Assembly (NCBI GenBank): GCA_947495295.1
Contig: CANLYJ010000012.1
Coordinates: 1 to 32,596, forward strand
Length of the DNA: 32,596 nucleotides
Direction of reading: 5' to 3'
Origin: an uncultured Paracoccaceae bacterium
Lineage (GTDB): Bacteria > Pseudomonadota > Alphaproteobacteria > Rhodobacterales > Rhodobacteraceae
The notes beneath the pieces were generated by a model. The model searched no databases and was not told where the DNA came from. It was given only the letters and a program-made list of their open reading frames with translations. The translations under genes were made by a program, and so were the position numbers. Positions 21,982 through 30,529 of this stretch are shown here, one piece after another (within the stretch, counting starts at the first letter, position 1; each line of letters opens with the position of its first letter).

Positions 21982-22078
21982 TTTAGGGAAATCCGGTTCT
22001 GTCGCTATGCGCAGATTAGGGTTCAATTAAGGGTGCGGCCATAGCTTCGGTCCCGTTTTACATAAGCGGGAGAAAGCG

Positions 22079-22711
22079 ATGAATGTGCTCTACGCATGCC
22101 TCGGCTCGGGCAATTGCTACAAGCCATGGCTGACAATGAAGCAGTTAAACATGGAATGCGCATTAAAACTGGTGGACGTGCTTTCGGGCGAACAAAAGTC
22201 CGAAGATTACCTTGCGATCAATCCACTTGGTGTTGTGCCCTATCTGCAAACCGATGCTGATGTCGGGATCGGCGAAAGCAATGCGATGATCTGGTATCTG
22301 GCGGAAGGCAGCGCGCTGATGCCGCAAACGGCTGCGGAACGGGCCGAAGCACTGCAATGGATGTTTTTCGAACAATCCAAGCTCGAACCGTTCATCTCTC
22401 CGGCGCGGTTCTTCACGACCATTCTGCCCGCGCAGCAGGCCGAACGGGCGGATGACATCACCGCATGGCAGATGCAGGCGATGTCCGGTCTGGGGCGGCT
22501 GGATGACCACCTTGCAGAACGGCAATTCATGCTGCAATCGGGCTATTCCATCGCTGATATCGCCGTCTTTGGCTATGTGCATGTGTTGGAAGAAGCCGGG
22601 CTTTCAAAAACCGACTTCCCGCATGTCAGCAGATGGATCGACGATGTGACGCAAACGGCATCCTTCCGACCTTTGTCCGAACTTGGACAACTGACCAAGG
22701 CTGCTGCGTAG
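22079..22711 (+). CDS. Glutathione S-transferase family protein
   Basis: A 210-aa GST-fold protein. The N-terminal thioredoxin-like domain (1-~78) has LGSGNCYKPW at the glutathione site, the cis-proline motif NPLGVVPYL, and the GSH gamma-glutamyl-contact GESNAM. The C-terminal all-alpha domain holds the N-capping GYSIADIAVFGYVHVLEEAG. The SGNCYK element is typical of the beta-like or Nu-like bacterial GSTs involved in thiol redox or detoxification; the substrate is unknown. The start has GGGAGA upstream. It is 23 bp before the GGDEF-EAL gene and probably cotranscribed with it, on the strand opposite to rpoB and rplL. Confidence 0.9.
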   Translation: MNVLYACLGSGNCYKPWLTMKQLNMECALKLVDVLSGEQKSEDYLAINPLGVVPYLQTDADVGIGESNAMIWYLAEGSALMPQTAAERAEALQWMFFEQSKLEPFISPARFFTTILPAQQAERADDITAWQMQAMSGLGRLDDHLAERQFMLQSGYSIADIAVFGYVHVLEEAGLSKTDFPHVSRWIDDVTQTASFRPLSELGQLTKAAA

Positions 22712-22734
22712 CAAATGGCATCGGTTCATCAAAA

Positions 22735-24789
22735 ATGAAGACAGGGGCCATTGATATCGCGAACGCATCGCTGTTGGCTGGCAAACCCACAGGTGGACCT
22801 GTCGTGACCGATGAAAGCTTTGCGATCATCAGGCGATTAAAGACCCCGATCTGGATCTATGACATCGACAACTCGCGGATTGTCTTTGCCAACGAAACCG
22901 CCTGCACGCTTTGGCAAGCCGAAGACGAGGCAGAGCTTTGCGCGCGCGATCTCAGGCAGGACATGTCTGCGATGGTGCGTAAACGGCTCAAGCAATATCA
23001 GTTTGATTTCGCCGAACGGGATGCGTCCTTTAACGAACTCTGGACGCTCTACCCCAACGGAACGCCCACCAGCGTCATGGTGGTCTATACCGGGATACGG
23101 CTTGCCGACGGGCGCATGGGGATGCATTGCGAGGTCGTCGATCACAAAGATGACGCGCCCGAAAACCTGCGCAGCGCAGAGGCATTGTTGCACACCGACG
23201 TCATGATCACGCTCTACAGTATCGACGGCGTGCTGCTTTACATGAACCCTGCCGCCAGAAATGCAGCGATGAGCTCGCAACATCTTTTTGCGGATATCTT
23301 CCTCAGCAGTGCCGATCACCTCGAAGTCATGCAGGCCCTGCTGGGGCATGGCGAACACCGGATTGTGGCGCGAGTTTGCACTGGCGCAGGTGCGCGCTGG
23401 CACGATATTTCTGTCAAACGATGCAATGACGCCGTCACAGGCGAACCCGCTGCATTGGTCACCGCAATTGATGTGACAGAGCTGAAAATCGCCCGCGACA
23501 AGGCCCGCTATCTGGCAGACAGGGACCAGTTGACCGGCTGTTACAATCGGGCCTTCCTGCTCAACCATATCGAAAACCTGTCCAAAGGCGGGGCCGGGAA
23601 ATGCGCGCTGCTCTATTTTGATGTCGACAAATTCAAACAGATCAATGACGCGCTGGGCCATGAAATGGGCGACGTTGTCCTGAAACAACTGGCCGTGCGC
23701 GCCCGCAAGATGATCAGGGGCGACGACATGATTGCGCGTTTGGGGGGCGATGAATTTGTCCTGCTTCTGCGCGATGTTGCGGATCTCGACGGTCTCAAGG
23801 AAAGGGTCGCGCTACTCCGGCAAGCCTTTTCAGAGCCGATCAATCACGCAACCACCCATGTCAACGTAACCGTCAGTGCAGGGGTCTCGATATTCGAACC
23901 ACAAGAGGCCGATTTTACCGCAATCCTCAGCAATGCAGATATCGCGCTATACATCTCAAAACAGAATGGCCGTGATCGGGTCACCTATTTCGACGATAAC
24001 ATCGGGACCGCCGTCAAGGAACGGCGCCAGATCGAAGCGGATATCAAACGTGGGGTCGAAAGGGGTGAATTTATCGTCCACTACCAGCCACGGGTGGACC
24101 TGCGGACAAATACCATTGTCTCGGCAGAGGCGCTTGTGCGATGGAACCACCCCGAAAACGGGATGATCATGCCCGACCGGTTCATTCCGATCTGTGAAGA
24201 AACCGGGATGATCGAGGCGCTTGGCCAATGGGTTCTGGATGTCGGTTGCCAGCAGGCCATCACATGGGCGCAGCAAGGGCTGGACACCGAAGTGTCGATC
24301 AACATCTCGCCCCGCCAATTCCAAAACGACGAACTACTTGGCGCATTGCGGCATTACGCCCAAAAACCAGGCTTTCCGCGCAAAAAGATCGAACTTGAGA
24401 TTACTGAGAATGTCCTGATCGGCGATCACGAAACCATCGCCCAGAAGCTGCAAGAAATTGCCGCCCTCGGCTACCGGATCGCGATTGATGATTTTGGCAC
24501 GGGCTATTCAAACCTGTCCTACATCTCGCGCTTTCCGCTGAACTGTATCAAGATCGACAAATCCTTCATCAGCGGGCTGCCCGATACCGGCCCGATTATC
24601 CGGCTGATCCTGACACTGGCCAAACAGATCAACGCAATCTCTGTCGCCGAAGGGGTCGAAACACGCGCGGAATATGACTGGCTGGTCGAAAGCGGCTGCG
24701 ACCAGATCCAAGGTTACTACCTGTCGCGGCCCGTGCCTATCGATGCGTTCTTTCAATCCGGCGCCTCACCCGACCAGATTACGGGCTGA
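22735..24789 (+). CDS. PAS-PAS-GGDEF-EAL cyclic-di-GMP signalling protein
   Basis: A 684-aa cytoplasmic-looking protein with no membrane segment. PAS-like regions are at ~28-136 and ~148-250. A GGDEF domain follows, with GGDEF intact at 337-341 and the product-inhibition I-site RGDD at 328-331, exactly five residues before it. The EAL domain has EAL at 465-467, plus INISPRQF, LEITEN, DDFGTGYSNL, IKIDKSFI and EGVET, so all catalytic motifs are present. It could both make and degrade cyclic-di-GMP under PAS control. The start at 22735 lacks a good ribosome site; a GTG at 22804 with AGGTGG upstream is an alternative that would keep all domains. A CtrA-type box lies upstream of the operon. Confidence 0.93.
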   Translation: MKTGAIDIANASLLAGKPTGGPVVTDESFAIIRRLKTPIWIYDIDNSRIVFANETACTLWQAEDEAELCARDLRQDMSAMVRKRLKQYQFDFAERDASFNELWTLYPNGTPTSVMVVYTGIRLADGRMGMHCEVVDHKDDAPENLRSAEALLHTDVMITLYSIDGVLLYMNPAARNAAMSSQHLFADIFLSSADHLEVMQALLGHGEHRIVARVCTGAGARWHDISVKRCNDAVTGEPAALVTAIDVTELKIARDKARYLADRDQLTGCYNRAFLLNHIENLSKGGAGKCALLYFDVDKFKQINDALGHEMGDVVLKQLAVRARKMIRGDDMIARLGGDEFVLLLRDVADLDGLKERVALLRQAFSEPINHATTHVNVTVSAGVSIFEPQEADFTAILSNADIALYISKQNGRDRVTYFDDNIGTAVKERRQIEADIKRGVERGEFIVHYQPRVDLRTNTIVSAEALVRWNHPENGMIMPDRFIPICEETGMIEALGQWVLDVGCQQAITWAQQGLDTEVSINISPRQFQNDELLGALRHYAQKPGFPRKKIELEITENVLIGDHETIAQKLQEIAALGYRIAIDDFGTGYSNLSYISRFPLNCIKIDKSFISGLPDTGPIIRLILTLAKQINAISVAEGVETRAEYDWLVESGCDQIQGYYLSRPVPIDAFFQSGASPDQITG

Positions 24790-24854
24790 ACTGCGGCAAA
24801 CGCATCTCAGCCAAAGGTTAACACTGCATTCACACCTGCAGCGCACGCTAAGTT

Positions 24855-24875
24855 AAATGCCCGGTTCAGGCATTT
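24855..24875 (+). promoter_or_regulatory. Short hairpin downstream of the GGDEF-EAL gene
   Basis: AAATGCC (24855-24861) pairs with GGCATTT (24869-24875) around a 7-nt loop. It is followed by GGGG and not by a U-tract, so it is a poor terminator. No convincing rightward terminator is seen before rplL. Confidence 0.35.
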
Positions 24876-24880
24876 GGGGT

Positions 24881-24924
24881 CCGACGTTTTGCCGACGTCT
24901 GGCCGACGCTTTGCCGACACTGTT
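24881..24924. repeat. 11-bp tandem repeat, four copies
   Basis: Units starting at 24881, 24892, 24903 and 24914 read CCGACGTTTTG, CCGACGTCTGG, CCGACGCTTTG and CCGACACTGTT. Each starts CCGAC, so the conserved face recurs about every helical turn. It lies in the 290-bp gap between the GGDEF-EAL gene and rplL, which also holds the rplL terminator and the small hairpin. Confidence 0.8.
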
Positions 24925-25024
24925 TTTTAGCCGAAATCACAGCATTTACGATTGATTCGCAGCCACCGCGCGGATGGGGGTCAGGCAACACCACCGACCG
25001 TTGCGGTTAGATTTCATCAGGCAC

Positions 25025-25058
25025 AAAAAAACCGGGCCGCACATGGCGGACCCGGTTT
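25025..25058 (-). terminator. Intrinsic terminator of rplJ-rplL
   Basis: In the leftward RNA, AAACCGGG pairs with CCCGGTTT around a 14-nt loop that contains a further CCGC/GCGG pairing. It is followed by a run of U residues (A-tract at 25025-25030 on the plus strand). It lies 22 bp past the rplL stop and shows that rpoB is not simply cotranscribed with rplL. Confidence 0.85.
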
Positions 25059-25079
25059 GATTGATCGCGTCGGTTTGGC

Positions 25080-25454
25080 TTAGGCCAGTTCGACTTCGGC
25101 GCCAGCTGCTTCCAGCTTGCCTTTGATCTCTTCGGCTTCGTCCTTGGACGCGCCTTCTTTGATCTTGCCGCCAGCTTCGACCAGATCCTTGGCTTCTTTC
25201 AGGCCAAGACCGGTGATGCCGCGAACTTCTTTGATCACGTTGATTTTGGATGCGCCGGCATTCTTCAGAACGACGTCGAATTCAGTTTTCTCTTCAGCAG
25301 CTTCGCCAGCGTCGCCGCCAGGACCAGCCATCATCACAGCGCCGCCAGCAGCGGGCTCGATGCCATACTCATCCTTCAGGATGGTTTTCAGTTCTTGTGC
25401 TTCGAGAAGGGTCAGACCAACGATCTCTTCAGCCAGTTTTTTCAGATCAGCCAT
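25080..25454 (-). CDS. rplL: 50S ribosomal protein L7/L12
   Basis: L7/L12 (124 aa) is the flexible stalk protein that recruits translational GTPases. The N-terminal dimerisation domain (~1-32, [24 protein letters not shown]) leads to an Ala/Gly hinge (~35-58). The C-terminal domain includes [36 protein letters not shown] and a terminal VELA. It follows rplJ by 67 bp and ends at a strong terminator. This small acidic protein is normally made in excess over L10. Confidence 0.98.
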   Translation of the reverse strand: MADLKKLAEEIVGLTLLEAQELKTILKDEYGIEPAAGGAVMMAGPGGDAGEAAEEKTEFDVVLKNAGASKINVIKEVRGITGLGLKEAKDLVEAGGKIKEGASKDEAEEIKGKLEAAGAEVELA

Positions 25455-25521
25455 TTGCTTTTTCCGTTTCTAATTAGTGTGTTCCAACGTGAGGCCGCGG
25501 CCCCCAGTCAATTCAGATGCT

Positions 25522-26034
25522 TTATGCAGCTTTCTCTTCGATGGTCGAAAGAACGCTCGCGATGTTCGAAGCAGGCGCGCCAATGGCCCCGGCGATGTTG
25601 CTTGCAGGTGCCCCGATGCAGCCCGCGATAGAAGCAATAAGCTCCTCGCGCGATGGCATTCCGGCAACTGATTTCACACCAGCTGGATCCAGCGCCGTAT
25701 CGCCCATAGCACCGCCAAGAACGACAAGTTTGTCGTTCCCTTTGGCATATGTATCCACGACCTTCGCAGCAGCGACAGGGTCTTCGGAATAGGCAAGTAC
25801 GGTCATGCCCGTCAGGTATTCAGCAATGCTTTCGCATGGCTTACCTTCCAGGGCGATTTTGGCGAGCTTGTTCTTGGTCACGCGCACAGACCCGCCCGCT
25901 TCGCGCATGTTCGCGCGCAGGTCCTGCATTTCGGCAACTGTCATGCCTTCGTAATGGGCAACCACTACGACGCCAGAGCTTTCAAAGATCTGGCCGAGAT
26001 CTTCGACCAGCTGTTCTTTTTGTGCTCTATCCAC
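25522..26034 (-). CDS. rplJ: 50S ribosomal protein L10
   Basis: L10 (170 aa) anchors the L7/L12 stalk on 23S rRNA. I place the start at the GTG at 26034 ([21 protein letters not shown]), because GGAG lies 7 bases upstream and the family begins this way. A reading frame extending to an ATG at 26142 would add 36 unrelated residues encoded by the leader. The C-terminal helix that binds L12 dimers holds two similar 11-residue blocks, [11 protein letters not shown] and [11 protein letters not shown], consistent with repeated L12-binding segments. L10 usually represses its own translation through the leader. Confidence 0.96.
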   Translation of the reverse strand: MDRAQKEQLVEDLGQIFESSGVVVVAHYEGMTVAEMQDLRANMREAGGSVRVTKNKLAKIALEGKPCESIAEYLTGMTVLAYSEDPVAAAKVVDTYAKGNDKLVVLGGAMGDTALDPAGVKSVAGMPSREELIASIAGCIGAPASNIAGAIGAPASNIASVLSTIEEKAA

Positions 26035-26257
26035 AGTTTCACTCCAAGTTTGGGGGTTTCCCCCCGGCTCAATTTTGTTAAACGGCCCAGCCGCCCAACA
26101 GTCTACAGTCCATGCAAACGGGGCGTGCCAGACAAGTCTCAAAAGAGCCTTGGGAAATCTGGTCTATCCCGTCTCAGGCAGGAATTAAAGGCATTTGGCC
26201 AACCCACCGTCTCGGACGAATAGGGACGAACGAATCAAACGTGCGACCCAGGACCGT
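26035..26257 (-). promoter_or_regulatory. rplJ leader, candidate L10 autoregulatory region
   Basis: About 220 nt of leader lie between the promoter candidate and the GTG of rplJ. A tight GGGGG-AAA-CCCCC hairpin (26052-26064) ends just before the Shine-Dalgarno. Many bacteria carry an L10-binding RNA at this position, so one is expected, but I cannot confirm its consensus by eye. The rest of the 355-bp gap, 26258-26389, holds the weak rplJ promoter candidate and a CCTGT/ACAGG dyad (26337-26350) before the rightward gene. Confidence 0.35.
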
Positions 26258-26286
26258 TCCCTACTGCCTGATGAGATTGATTTCAA
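26258..26286 (-). promoter_or_regulatory. Weak promoter candidate for rplJ-rplL
   Basis: On the minus strand TTGAAA (26286-26281) is 17 bp from TAGGGA (26263-26258). The -10 is poor. A promoter is expected in this gap because rplA ends at a terminator and an opposite-strand gene follows, but this exact site is uncertain. Confidence 0.3.
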
Positions 26287-26389
26287 TGCACAAATCTCGG
26301 CACTTCGGCCCGATTATTCAAACGGGTGATGACTTTCCTGTGCAAACAGGCTCAATCATCGGATAAGAAGCACGGGCAACTGTTCGAGT

Positions 26390-28216
26390 ATGAAAACCAG
26401 CATGTCAAACGCTCCAAACTCCGTCCAAGGCACCGCAGTGACAGCACCCAATCGGCGTCTTGGTATGTTCCTGCTGGCCTTTGCATTGGTTCTGTCTATG
26501 ACTTGGGCGCACCGTGTCGCAATTGCATTGATCTACTTCTCAAACGACACTGGATTTCTTTGGCATTTCATGGCCTCGGACGGTTTCAACCCGTCGCAAA
26601 AAATCATCGAAACCTACGGTCAGTCGCTACTCCTTGGGTTAAAGACAGACGCAATGTTTGCATTGCCAGTCGCATTTGCCATGGCTGCGTTCGGACGTTG
26701 GGGCATGGCGTTGGGAGGCATTACGCTGGCAGCATTCTATGCCGCGAATTCCGAACATATTAGATATAACGAATCCAATATTGACTTGTCACTGATTGGA
26801 TTGGCTGCAAACCCGACATTCATCGCCGGACAGGCAACGTTGCAGTTATTCACCTATTTTTTGGGATTTCTGGCGATCGGCGGGATGCTCGTGTGGTTTG
26901 CGCGGCGGCCGCTGGTTCGGGTCGGGATCTGCGCGCTTTCTATCATCCTTGCCGTGATTGTCGTGGCTCTACCTGTCTCTGCCCGCTACGATCAACCGGT
27001 GTGGATGCAGACCCACCCAATGATGCCACAGATCGGTGTGCCAGAATTGGAGATCGATGATCGCGTCTTTTCCGATGCACCATTTACCCAGCACCCTGTG
27101 CCGCTTGCACCTGTAGAGGGAAAACACAATGTACTGTTAGTGTTTTTGGAAGGGCTGTCAGAATACAGCCTCACACTGGCGAATATGACAAATTTGCAGT
27201 CCCTCGCCGCCGAGAATATCCATTTCCAACAATACATTGGACATCAATTACTGACTGCGAACGGGATATACTCCACACATACAGCCCGGCTGCCCTATTT
27301 CACCAACGTCCCAATGCGATGGTATGAACTGCAAGCCGATACACCAGAGACCTCAGCATCCCTTCCGGCGATCTTGGGCACGGCGGGATACCATACGGAA
27401 TTTCTGCAATCCGCACCGTTGGATTTCATGCGAAAGGACGAGATCCTACCAATCCTCGGCTACGACGTGGTGGCCGGTGACGCGCAAATCGCATGGGCCC
27501 ACCGCCGCACCGGTTGGGGCGTTGATGACCTGACGCTTTTTGAGACAGCGTTGGAGCGCATTGATCAGGTTGAGCAGGGCCGCCCCTGGTTAATGACGCT
27601 GCTCACAACCGGAACGCATACACCCTACAATGTACCGGATGATTTTCAGCCTGATGCAGGCACTGATCGGTACAGGGCCACCCGCTATGCCGATATGGCT
27701 GTCCAGGAACTTGTGGATGGGCTGCGCGACAGGGGGTTGCTGGAAAACACCGTCGTGATCATCACCTCCGACGAATCCCGTGAATATTCGCCGGGAACGC
27801 TTCTACAGACAGATGTGCACCGCAGCTGGTTGCCCTTTGTCATGTTACATCCCAATGGTATTCAGGCGCAGATAGAAGAGCCCTTTGCGATGGTGGATGT
27901 GCGCGACATGATCCTCGCCGCGACCGGCGACCTGACCCGCCCCACGATCGACAAGATCATTGGACGTCGTGATGTCTTTGTCTTTGGCAATGTCCGCCTT
28001 GGGCAACTGTTCCATTATGACAAATCAGAACAGCGCTTGTTCGCATGCAACACAGATCGGTTTGTCTGCTATACCCACCACAACGTGTCCGACCTGCGCG
28101 ACCTGATGGATGTGGAAACAACCGGAATTGCCCGCTTCACAGGGTTGGAGAAATTGATCAAAGCACGCGAAGGCGATGAGGTCGATTGCCCGGCTGATAT
28201 CTCCATCTGCCGATAA
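26390..28216 (+). CDS. LTA-synthase-like membrane sulfatase/phosphotransferase family protein
   Basis: A 608-aa inner-membrane protein with about five N-terminal helices (within ~24-196), then an extracytoplasmic alkaline-phosphatase-fold domain (~245-560). It resembles LtaS/OpgB/phosphoethanolamine-transferase relatives, which move phospholipid head groups onto glycans or lipid A. Visible elements are E254 in FLEGLSEYS, a Thr/Ser-rich candidate nucleophile segment LTANGIYSTHTARLP (~288-302), and H410 in TTGTHTPY. The usual late metal pair Asp-His is Asp461-Glu462 (TSDES), so activity is uncertain. It sits on the opposite strand between rplA and rplJ. No clear Shine-Dalgarno is seen; the start could be 26390 or 26402. 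Confidence 0.82.
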   Translation: MKTSMSNAPNSVQGTAVTAPNRRLGMFLLAFALVLSMTWAHRVAIALIYFSNDTGFLWHFMASDGFNPSQKIIETYGQSLLLGLKTDAMFALPVAFAMAAFGRWGMALGGITLAAFYAANSEHIRYNESNIDLSLIGLAANPTFIAGQATLQLFTYFLGFLAIGGMLVWFARRPLVRVGICALSIILAVIVVALPVSARYDQPVWMQTHPMMPQIGVPELEIDDRVFSDAPFTQHPVPLAPVEGKHNVLLVFLEGLSEYSLTLANMTNLQSLAAENIHFQQYIGHQLLTANGIYSTHTARLPYFTNVPMRWYELQADTPETSASLPAILGTAGYHTEFLQSAPLDFMRKDEILPILGYDVVAGDAQIAWAHRRTGWGVDDLTLFETALERIDQVEQGRPWLMTLLTTGTHTPYNVPDDFQPDAGTDRYRATRYADMAVQELVDGLRDRGLLENTVVIITSDESREYSPGTLLQTDVHRSWLPFVMLHPNGIQAQIEEPFAMVDVRDMILAATGDLTRPTIDKIIGRRDVFVFGNVRLGQLFHYDKSEQRLFACNTDRFVCYTHHNVSDLRDLMDVETTGIARFTGLEKLIKAREGDEVDCPADISICR

Positions 28217-28230
28217 TGGACGTCACAACG

Positions 28231-28260
28231 AAAAAGGCGGGCCCATTTTGGGAGCCCGCC
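28231..28260 (-). terminator. Intrinsic terminator after rplA
   Basis: In the leftward RNA GGCGGGC pairs with GCCCGCC around an 11-nt loop and is followed by UUUUU. It lies 26 bp past the rplA stop and between it and the convergent sulfatase-like gene. On the other strand no T-run follows. Confidence 0.88.
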
Positions 28261-28285
28261 TGATAAATTGTGATGGTCAATCGGT

Positions 28286-28987
28286 TCAGGCGTTGCCGGT
28301 TGCCGATGCCACATCAACCGAAACACCCGGACCCATGGTCGAACTGACGGCGATCTTTTTCATGTAGGTGCCTTTGGCGCCTGTTGGCTTGGCTTTGCCG
28401 ACGGCGTCAACAAAGGCCAGCATGTTTTCTTCCAGCTGTTTGGCTGTGAAAGATGCCTTGCCGATACCGGCATGCACGACGCCAGCTTTTTCAGCCTTGA
28501 ACTGCACCTGACCGCCTTTGGCGTCTTCGACAGCTTGTTTGACGTCCATGGTCACCGTGCCAACGCGCGGGTTCGGCATCAGGTTACGTGGGCCAAGAAC
28601 CTTACCCAGACGGCCAACAACGGCCATCATGTCAGGTGTCGCGATGCAGCGGTCAAATTCGATGGTGCCACCCTGAACGGTTTCCATCAGATCCTCTGCA
28701 CCGACGATGTCTGCACCGGCTGCCTTGGCTTCTTCGGCTTTTTCGCCACGGGCAAAAACAGCGACGCGGACGGTTTTACCAGTGCCGTTGGGCAGGCTGA
28801 CCGTGCCACGGACCATCTGGTCAGCGTGACGTGGATCCACACCCAGCGTCATTGCGATTTCGATGGTTTCGTCGAACTTCGCCTTGGCGTTGTCTTTGAC
28901 CAGTGCCGCAGCTTCAGCCACAGACACGTTTTCCTTGCCAGCAAATGCTTCACGCGCTGCTGTTGTGCGCTTACCAAATTTTGCCAT
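28286..28987 (-). CDS. rplA: 50S ribosomal protein L1
   Basis: L1 (233 aa, usual length) forms the L1 stalk at the ribosomal E site and often represses the L11 operon. Diagnostic segments are [63 protein letters not shown], and [17 protein letters not shown]. Its ATG shares one base with the rplK stop (TAATG), so the two are translationally coupled; GAGGTG inside the end of rplK is the ribosome site. Confidence 0.98.
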   Translation of the reverse strand: MAKFGKRTTAAREAFAGKENVSVAEAAALVKDNAKAKFDETIEIAMTLGVDPRHADQMVRGTVSLPNGTGKTVRVAVFARGEKAEEAKAAGADIVGAEDLMETVQGGTIEFDRCIATPDMMAVVGRLGKVLGPRNLMPNPRVGTVTMDVKQAVEDAKGGQVQFKAEKAGVVHAGIGKASFTAKQLEENMLAFVDAVGKAKPTGAKGTYMKKIAVSSTMGPGVSVDVASATGNA

Positions 28988-29412
28988 TACTTCACCTCGA
29001 TGCCCATAGAACGGGCAGAACCCATGATGATCTGCATTGCGCCTTCGATGGACGTCGCGTTGAGGTCCTTCATCTTGGCTTCGGCGATTTCGCGCACCTG
29101 CTTACCGGTGATGGAACCAGCAACTGATTTGCCAGGTGTCTGGGACCCGGATTTCAGCTTGGCGGCCTTCTTGATGTAGTAAGACGCAGGCGGCGTCTTG
29201 ATTTCCATCGAGAACGACTTGTCCTGATAATAGGTGATCACGGTTGGGCATGGCGCGCCGGGCTCCAGATCGCCGGACTTGGCGTTGAATGCCTTGCAGA
29301 ATTCCATGATGTTGATGCCGCGCTGACCCAGCGCAGGACCCACGGGTGGGGACGGGTTTGCTTGACCTGCAGGGACCTGCAGTTTGAGCGTACCCACGAT
29401 TTTCTTGGCCAT
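28987..29412 (-). CDS. rplK: 50S ribosomal protein L11
   Basis: L11 (141 aa) binds the GTPase-associated centre of 23S rRNA and is needed for RelA activation. The N-terminal proline-rich element [21 protein letters not shown], the thiostrepton-binding region, and the C-terminal [11 protein letters not shown] identify it. AAGGAG lies 8 bases before the ATG. The 104-bp gap back to nusG contains a repeat palindrome and a short GCCCC/GGGGC hairpin. Confidence 0.98.
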   Translation of the reverse strand: MAKKIVGTLKLQVPAGQANPSPPVGPALGQRGINIMEFCKAFNAKSGDLEPGAPCPTVITYYQDKSFSMEIKTPPASYYIKKAAKLKSGSQTPGKSVAGSITGKQVREIAEAKMKDLNATSIEGAMQIIMGSARSMGIEVK

Positions 29413-29431
29413 TGGCCTTCTCCTTTTCAGC

Positions 29432-29452
29432 GGTGGGTTGCACCCACCCTAC
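29432..29452 (-). repeat. Dispersed palindromic repeat, copy 1 (nusG-rplK spacer)
   Basis: GGTGGGT and ACCCACC flank TGC, followed by CTAC. The same unit occurs in near-identical form twice at 32486-32526. Just to its right GCCCC and GGGGC pair around AAAA (29456-29469). In the nusG-rplK mRNA these would be two adjacent hairpins. Confidence 0.75.
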
Positions 29453-29516
29453 AAAGCCCCAAAAGGGGCGGTTTTGCCGTGGTTCGCGTTGCCGCTCCCA
29501 CGTCTGAGCACGCAAG

Positions 29517-30047
29517 TTACTGTTTGGAAACCTGCGTGAATTCCAGTTCGACCGGGGTCGCCCGGCCAAAGATCGACACCGTCACCTTCAGGCGCTGGTT
29601 TTCGTCGTCCACTTCTTCGACCATGCCGTCGAAATCCTCGAACGGGCCGTCGTTGACTTTGACCTTCTCGCCAATCTCGAAATGGATCAGCGTGCGTGGA
29701 GCTTCTTCGCCTTCCTGCACGCGACCCAGGATCGCCTGCACTTCGGCATCACGCATCGGCATCGGGCGGCCCTGCGGGCCCAGAAAGCCAGTGACGCGGT
29801 TGATCGAGTTGATCAGGTGATACCCTTCATCCGACATTTCCATATGGACAAGAACGTAACCGGGCATAAAGCGGCGCTCGGCGGTCACCTTTTTGTTGCG
29901 GCGGATTTCGATGACTTCTTCGGTCGGCACCAGCACTTCGTCGATCTGATCGCTCAGGCCTTGTTCTTCCGCTTTGGTGCGGATTGCTTCTGCGATCTTC
30001 TTTTCGAAGTTCGAAAGAACGCTCACCGAATACCACCGTTTCGCCAT
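29517..30047 (-). CDS. nusG: Transcription termination/antitermination factor NusG
   Basis: NusG (176 aa) binds RNA polymerase through its N-terminal NGN domain (1-~118: [58 protein letters not shown]). It contacts Rho or S10 through the C-terminal KOW domain (~125-176: [36 protein letters not shown]). Normal length. It is 201 bp after secE, a longer gap than usual, with a GAGGTCG/CGACCTC hairpin (30072-30089) and a weak internal promoter candidate (TTGAAA, 17 bp, TAAGAG at 30209-30181). Confidence 0.98.
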   Translation of the reverse strand: MAKRWYSVSVLSNFEKKIAEAIRTKAEEQGLSDQIDEVLVPTEEVIEIRRNKKVTAERRFMPGYVLVHMEMSDEGYHLINSINRVTGFLGPQGRPMPMRDAEVQAILGRVQEGEEAPRTLIHFEIGEKVKVNDGPFEDFDGMVEEVDDENQRLKVTVSIFGRATPVELEFTQVSKQ

Positions 30048-30248
30048 CTGTGTTCAGCACCTTGTCGTCGCGAGGTCGCAACCGACCTCTTGTTTTCATT
30101 ACCATGGCGACATCGCCAGTCCCAAAAATAAAAGCGGCGCGCTGCTCGATTCGCCGCACGCCATTTTCGGAAGTTGCAGGCTCTTACCGCTGCAGGCCCG
30201 CGTTTTCAAGAGGGGCCGCGCAGAAACTGGGCCGCCTATGTCCCGATA

Positions 30249-30449
30249 TCAACCACCGAAATAGGACAGAACACCGGACAGGCCAGTGCGGATCAGCAGG
30301 TCGACGAGCGAAAAGAAGATCGCCGTCACCGTCGCCATGATGAACACCATGATCGTCGTCATGATGACTTCGCGACGTGTCGGCCAAACAACCTTTGAGA
30401 TTTCGGCGCGAACCTCTTGGATGAACTTTGCAGGGTTGGCGATGGCCAT
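30249..30449 (-). CDS. secE: Preprotein translocase subunit SecE
   Basis: A 66-aa single-membrane-helix SecE, the short form common outside Enterobacteria. It has the amphipathic cytoplasmic helix PAKFIQEVRAEISKVVWPTRREV with the conserved VVWPTRRE, then one transmembrane helix (~30-52). It clamps SecY in the SecYEG channel. AAAGGA lies 9 bases upstream of the ATG. It is the first ribosome/transcription gene of the secE-nusG-rplK-rplA unit. Confidence 0.97.
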   Translation of the reverse strand: MAIANPAKFIQEVRAEISKVVWPTRREVIMTTIMVFIMATVTAIFFSLVDLLIRTGLSGVLSYFGG

Positions 30450-30479
30450 GGGGCACGATCCTTTGTCAAATCATGTGGC

Positions 30480-30508
30480 GACATACGGATTCTGCTATCT
30501 GATTTCAA
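30480..30508 (-). promoter_or_regulatory. Promoter candidate for secE-nusG-rplK-rplA
   Basis: On the minus strand TTGAAA (30508-30503) and TATGTC (30485-30480) are 17 bp apart, placing the start near 30473 and giving a leader of about 24 nt with AAAGGA. It lies just past the sulfotransferase stop codon. Confidence 0.5.
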
Positions 30509-30529
30509 GGGTGGTTTGCCCCGCATCGC

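Noticed and set aside
22837..23688. Leftward open frame of 283 codons over the PAS/GGDEF gene
   Set aside because: Antisense to a gene with intact catalytic motifs; no promoter, ribosome site or recognisable domain.
25522..25620. Tandem duplication in the L10 C-terminus as a recent mutation
   Set aside because: Repeated short segments in the L10 C-terminal helix are expected because each binds an L12 dimer. The two blocks also differ in codons, so this is likely ancestral.
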